Source: Candidatus Peregrinibacteria bacterium
Lineage (GTDB): Bacteria > Patescibacteriota > Gracilibacteria > UM-FILTER-43-11
Assembly: GCA_016927155.1 (NCBI GenBank)
Contig: JAFGNE010000038.1
Location: forward strand, 1-8,836
Direction of reading: 5' to 3'
DNA: 8,836 nt
Part shown: positions 6,782 through 8,836 of the stretch, piece by piece
Layout: each line of letters opens with the position of its first letter
Numbering within the stretch: the stretch's first letter is position 1
The notes under the pieces: model-generated
What the model saw: only the letters and a program-made list of their open reading frames with translations
Database searches by the model: none
What the model was told of the DNA's origin: nothing
Made by a program: the position numbers and the translations under genes

Positions 6782-7230
6782 AGAAAGAAGTTTATGTCCT
6801 CCTGCACAACATCCGTAGCCTATTTAACATTGGTTCTATTTTCCGTACGGCGGACGGCGCCGGCATTTCAAAAATTTACCTTACCGGCTATACCGGCTGC
6901 CCGCCGCGGCCCGATATCAGCAAAACCGCGCTCGGTGCCGATGAATTCGTGCCGTGGGAATACCACAAAGATCCCGTGGCGCTTATAAAACGTCTTAAGA
7001 AAGAGGGGATTCAGGTTGTCGCGCTGGAACGCGCCAAAAAAAGCGTTGATATCCTTAAATTCAGGCCCCGCTACCCTGTGTGCATGATTTTGGGGAACGA
7101 GATCGAGGGTGTTGCTCCGGCGCTCCTAAAGCTGGCGGATAAGATTGTTGAAATCCCCATGCGCGGCAAAAAGGAATCGCTTAATGTTTCGGTGGCATTC
7201 GGGGTGGCGGCGTACGCGCTGAACCGATAG
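6778..7230 (+). CDS. SpoU/TrmH family RNA 2'-O-methyltransferase
   Basis: 150 residues, the minimal SPOUT catalytic domain without an N-terminal substrate-recognition extension. All three SpoU motifs are present: motif 1 NIRSLFNIGSIFRTADGAG (11-29) with its conserved Asn and Arg; motif 2 MILGNEIEGV (103-112); motif 3 IPMRGKKESLNVSVAFGVA (126-144). These form the S-adenosylmethionine-binding trefoil knot of 2'-O-ribose methyltransferases acting on tRNA or rRNA. The target nucleotide cannot be told from sequence. It is coupled to purQ by a 4-nt ATGA overlap and is the last gene of the comF run. Its stop lies immediately next to the convergent cupin stop, with no visible terminator. Confidence 0.94.
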   Translation: MKKEVYVLLHNIRSLFNIGSIFRTADGAGISKIYLTGYTGCPPRPDISKTALGADEFVPWEYHKDPVALIKRLKKEGIQVVALERAKKSVDILKFRPRYPVCMILGNEIEGVAPALLKLADKIVEIPMRGKKESLNVSVAFGVAAYALNR

Positions 7231-7629
7231 TTATTCCGTTGTCACGCCATCGAATTCCGCGTCATTCGCCTCGGCTTCCGCTTTGGTTTCGCGCACGATG
7301 CCGTCTTTGTGGTGGGCGGGGGAGTAAATGGTGTAAAGCTTTAGTTCTTCCGTGGCCGAGGTGTTGACCACATTATGCTGGGCGCCGCAGGGAACGATAA
7401 TGGCGGAGCCGTCGCTGACCGCGTATTCATGGCCGTCGATGATCACTTTGCCTTCGCCCTGCTCAAAGCGGAAAAACTGGTCGTTGTCCGGATGGACCTC
7501 CATGCCGATTTCTTCCTTCGGCTTCAGGCTCATCAGCACCAGCTGGCAATGTTTGGCGGTGTAAAGGACCTTGCGGAAATTACTGTTATCAAGCGTGTCT
7601 TTTTCAATGTTAGTGTTGAATCCTTTCAT
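7231..7629 (-). CDS. Small single-domain cupin protein
   Basis: 132 residues, a single conserved beta-barrel. Cupin motif 2, G-x5-P-x-G-x2-H-x3-N, is perfect (Gly74, Pro80, Gly82, His85, Asn89). Motif 1 (GMEVHPDNDQFFRFEQGEG, 42-60) keeps His46 and the terminal Gly but has HPD instead of HxH, with DQ where the metal-binding Glu often sits. The protein resembles mannose-6-phosphate isomerase-like cupins by general pattern; its substrate is unknown. The in-frame ATG at 7659 overlaps the predicted -10 (7658-7663), so the start at 7629 is preferred and gives a leader of about 22 nt. No Shine-Dalgarno. Monocistronic, ending against the methyltransferase gene. Confidence 0.92.
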   Translation of the reverse strand: MKGFNTNIEKDTLDNSNFRKVLYTAKHCQLVLMSLKPKEEIGMEVHPDNDQFFRFEQGEGKVIIDGHEYAVSDGSAIIVPCGAQHNVVNTSATEELKLYTIYSPAHHKDGIVRETKAEAEANDAEFDGVTTE

Positions 7630-7657
7630 GGTTGTAAAAGATAAATGATACGGCTTC

Positions 7658-7666
7658 ATTGTATCA
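7658..7666 (-). promoter_or_regulatory. Extended -10 promoter for the cupin gene
   Basis: The minus strand reads TGATACAAT, an extended -10. The -35 position holds TTTCGC, within an A/T-flanked GC run at 7672-7688. The predicted start is near 7651. The motif overlaps the upstream ATG at 7659 and so rules against it as the start codon. Confidence 0.55.
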
Positions 7667-7774
7667 GAAAATTTTTGCGCGCGAAAAAATATCTTTTTGA
7701 CGGAGGTGGTATAAGGGGTTTGAAGAGGGCTATTTTTTTATTTCGTATAATCCGCCTGAATAGGGGGTTAATAG

Positions 7775-7813
7775 GGAATACTTCGTATAACGTTTCATTA
7801 GCCGATGTATTCC
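7775..7813. other. 39-bp inverted-repeat site, possible recombinase core site
   Basis: Two 16-bp arms (7775-7790, GGAATACTTCGTATAA; 7798-7813, whose reverse complement is GGAATACATCGGCTAA) match at 13 of 16 positions and flank a 7-bp spacer CGTTTCA. This arm-spacer-arm layout is like the core sites of tyrosine recombinases. Both arms have relatives at 8691-8706 and 8823-8836. The site lies 10 bp beyond the lipoprotein stop codon, so as RNA it could also act as a hairpin at that gene's 3' end, although no T-tract follows. Confidence 0.6.
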
Positions 7814-8822
7814 TTTTCCAAAATTAATTGCTTAAATTTAATTTTCCTTCCGTTATACTATAATGTTTTCCATCACCAGAAAGAGAATCTTTTATAATTA
7901 TTTGGTTGTTTTCGTTTTTAAAATTACTGCCAACAGTTAATCCAGTTGTTTGGATTATCTCTCCTAAGCTTATATCTTCACCCCGAAATGGTTCAGGCTC
8001 TAAATCCCAAAATGTTTTAAATTCTCTTTTATAATTAGGGTCGGAAGGATCAATCTCAAAAGAAATTTCATTTTCGTCCTCATAAATTTTACCAACTATC
8101 TTAAATGTTATTGGAATTCCTTCTACCACATTTTCGCCAGAAGCTAAGTCTGCAATACTTACTGAATCCAAAGTCATTATTCCATTAATAGACCCGTCCG
8201 ATTGCACGTACATTTTTTTTATTGACATATTATATTCCCGTATTAATTTACTTGGTCCCAATTGTGTTTCGCCTTTATAAAAAATATTTCCAGCCCATTC
8301 TTTGTCTTTGTATAAATCTTCAAAATTTTTAAGCGATGATTTTTTTGTAAAAGAATCTTTTTTTGAGGCTATATATAAACAATTTTCGTCTTTATTTTCT
8401 TCAAAAAAATTGAGGCACTCATCACTAATATTAGGATTATCTAAGCAACTTTTTTCATCATCAAATGTATGAATATAACTCACACACTCTTGGCAACAAT
8501 TATTTCGCAAGTTAACAAAATTTTCATTGGTTTTTTTTCCACATCCAGAAAGAAAGCTGACAGAAAAAAGAAGCATAATAAAAAGTGTCGTAATTAAAAT
8601 TTTTTTAGACATAACTTTATTGTTATTTGTTAATTAGTATTAGTCTAGCTTTAATGTATTAAATATAAAAATAAATTTAAAGAAAGAAAAGGAATATTTC
8701 AGCTAACGTCCGCGTTTATGCGATGTTTGTCCACTGGTATAATATGCCGAAGGCTCACCAGTGGCAAATGTGGGTGGAGCGTTGCCTCGTAGGTTGTGGC
8801 AGCGGAACCGTATAAACAGCTG
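7798..8822. mobile_element. Putative gene cassette (about 1.0 kb) carrying a lipoprotein gene
   Basis: The segment is bounded by CGTATAA-N7-TTAGCSGATGTA at both ends (7784-7809 and 8809-8834); in integrons, exchange occurs just before TT of such a core. It is much poorer in GC than the genes to its left (sampled lines about 20-35% against about 55%). It holds one gene, on the minus strand, and at its right end an attC-like palindrome. If this orientation of the attC is right, the gene is reversed relative to it, which is a minority arrangement for cassettes. No integrase is in the window. An alternative is a pair of palindromic MITE-like elements flanking a transferred gene. Confidence 0.45.
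7824..8612 (-). CDS. Cysteine-rich lipoprotein of unknown function
   Basis: 262 residues; no known family recognised. The N-terminus is a clear lipoprotein signal: MSKK, a hydrophobic stretch (5-21) and the lipobox LSGC, with Cys24 as the lipidated residue, so the mature protein should be membrane-attached on the outer side. Residues 39-78 hold six further cysteines (39, 40, 43, 56, 66, 78), possibly three disulfides. The remainder (about 90-262) is polar with alternating beta-like stretches (MSIKKMYVQSDGSINGIMTL, ITFKIVGKIYEDENEISFEI). Base composition is strongly AT-rich and codon use (many AAA, AAT, TTT) is unlike its neighbours, which suggests transfer. It sits alone between two recombination-site-like structures. 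The 88-bp leader region is AT-rich with no clear promoter or Shine-Dalgarno. Confidence 0.88.
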   Translation of the reverse strand: MSKKILITTLFIMLLFSVSFLSGCGKKTNENFVNLRNNCCQECVSYIHTFDDEKSCLDNPNISDECLNFFEENKDENCLYIASKKDSFTKKSSLKNFEDLYKDKEWAGNIFYKGETQLGPSKLIREYNMSIKKMYVQSDGSINGIMTLDSVSIADLASGENVVEGIPITFKIVGKIYEDENEISFEIDPSDPNYKREFKTFWDLEPEPFRGEDISLGEIIQTTGLTVGSNFKNENNQIIIKDSLSGDGKHYSITEGKLNLSN

Positions 8823-8836
8823 TTAGCGGATGTAGC
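8691..8836 (+). other. attC-like palindromic recombination site
   Basis: The outer pair GCTAAC/GTTAGC (8702-8707/8822-8827) is followed inward by an unpaired spacer (GTCCGC against AGCT), then GTTTAT/ATAAAC (8714-8719/8812-8817) with G-T, C-G and G-C extending it. This is the R-spacer-L layout of an integron attC. Inside is a hairpin, TTTG/CAAA and CCACTGG/CCAGTGG (8726-8737/8758-8768), with a single extrahelical T at 8730, and a second hairpin, CGTTGCC/GGCAGCG (8780-8786/8798-8804). The R-to-R span of about 128 bp is in the range of long attC sites such as Vibrio VCRs. R' reads GTTAGCG on the plus strand, which departs from GTTRRRY at its last two bases. The 16-bp arms reach 8691 on the left and run beyond the right edge. 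Confidence 0.55.

Noticed and set aside
7630..7659. Extended cupin start at 7659
   Set aside because: The ATG overlaps the predicted -10 hexamer, so it would not be in the transcript; the family-like sequence begins at 7629.
7780..7807. A dif/XerCD or loxP site at the TTCGTATAA repeat
   Set aside because: The left arm resembles XerC-type and loxP half sites, but the right arm does not match a XerD half site; the arms fit the local 16-bp repeat family much better.
1..8836. CRISPR array
   Set aside because: No regularly spaced repeat series of three or more units is present.

Overview
The window looks like a chromosomal segment of a small-genome bacterium, most plausibly a member of the Candidate Phyla Radiation (Patescibacteria). 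This rests on the combination of a transmembrane-anchored peptide-binding protein carrying an inserted Ig-like domain, a fused PurQ, almost no Shine-Dalgarno sequences, and extended -10 promoters lying only about 10-25 nt before start codons. No phylogenetic marker was searched, so the lineage is an inference. Most genes have roughly balanced GC with many GC-rich codons. The last kilobase is clearly AT-rich.

Layout. 1-339 (minus): start of an inositol monophosphatase-family gene that runs off the left edge. 395-470: a CAU-anticodon tRNA that resembles tRNA-Ile2 (lysidine type) more than tRNA-Met. 474-637: a non-coding block bounded by two near-identical 27-bp direct repeats with hairpins between them. 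684-1808: an anchored, proline-linker protein of unknown function with a possible cysteine-hydrolase-like domain. 4647 down to 1813 (minus): a compact secG - peptide-binding protein - rplI operon. 4767-7230 (plus): a comF - purQ - SpoU methyltransferase operon, divergent from secG. 7629-7231 (minus): a small cupin gene. 7775-8836: an AT-rich lipoprotein gene (minus) between two related recombination-site-like structures, one of 39 bp and one of at least 146 bp that resembles an integron attC site.

How the genes relate. Most are housekeeping functions: translation (rplI, tRNA, RNA methyltransferase), secretion (secG), purine synthesis (purQ), DNA-uptake or phosphoribosyltransferase-like ComF, and peptide binding at the membrane. 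The two operons are divergent from a shared control region at 4648-4766. The neighbouring ends at 1808/1813 and 7230/7231 are convergent with almost no spacer and no visible terminator.

The most unusual part is the right end. A roughly 1-kb AT-rich segment carries a cysteine-rich lipoprotein. Its two ends share the pattern CGTATAA-N7-TTAGCSGATGTA, and four related 16-bp arms are arranged as two inverted pairs. The right-hand site also folds as an attC-like hairpin. This suggests a gene cassette (integron-like, or a related palindromic mobile element), with no integrase inside the window.
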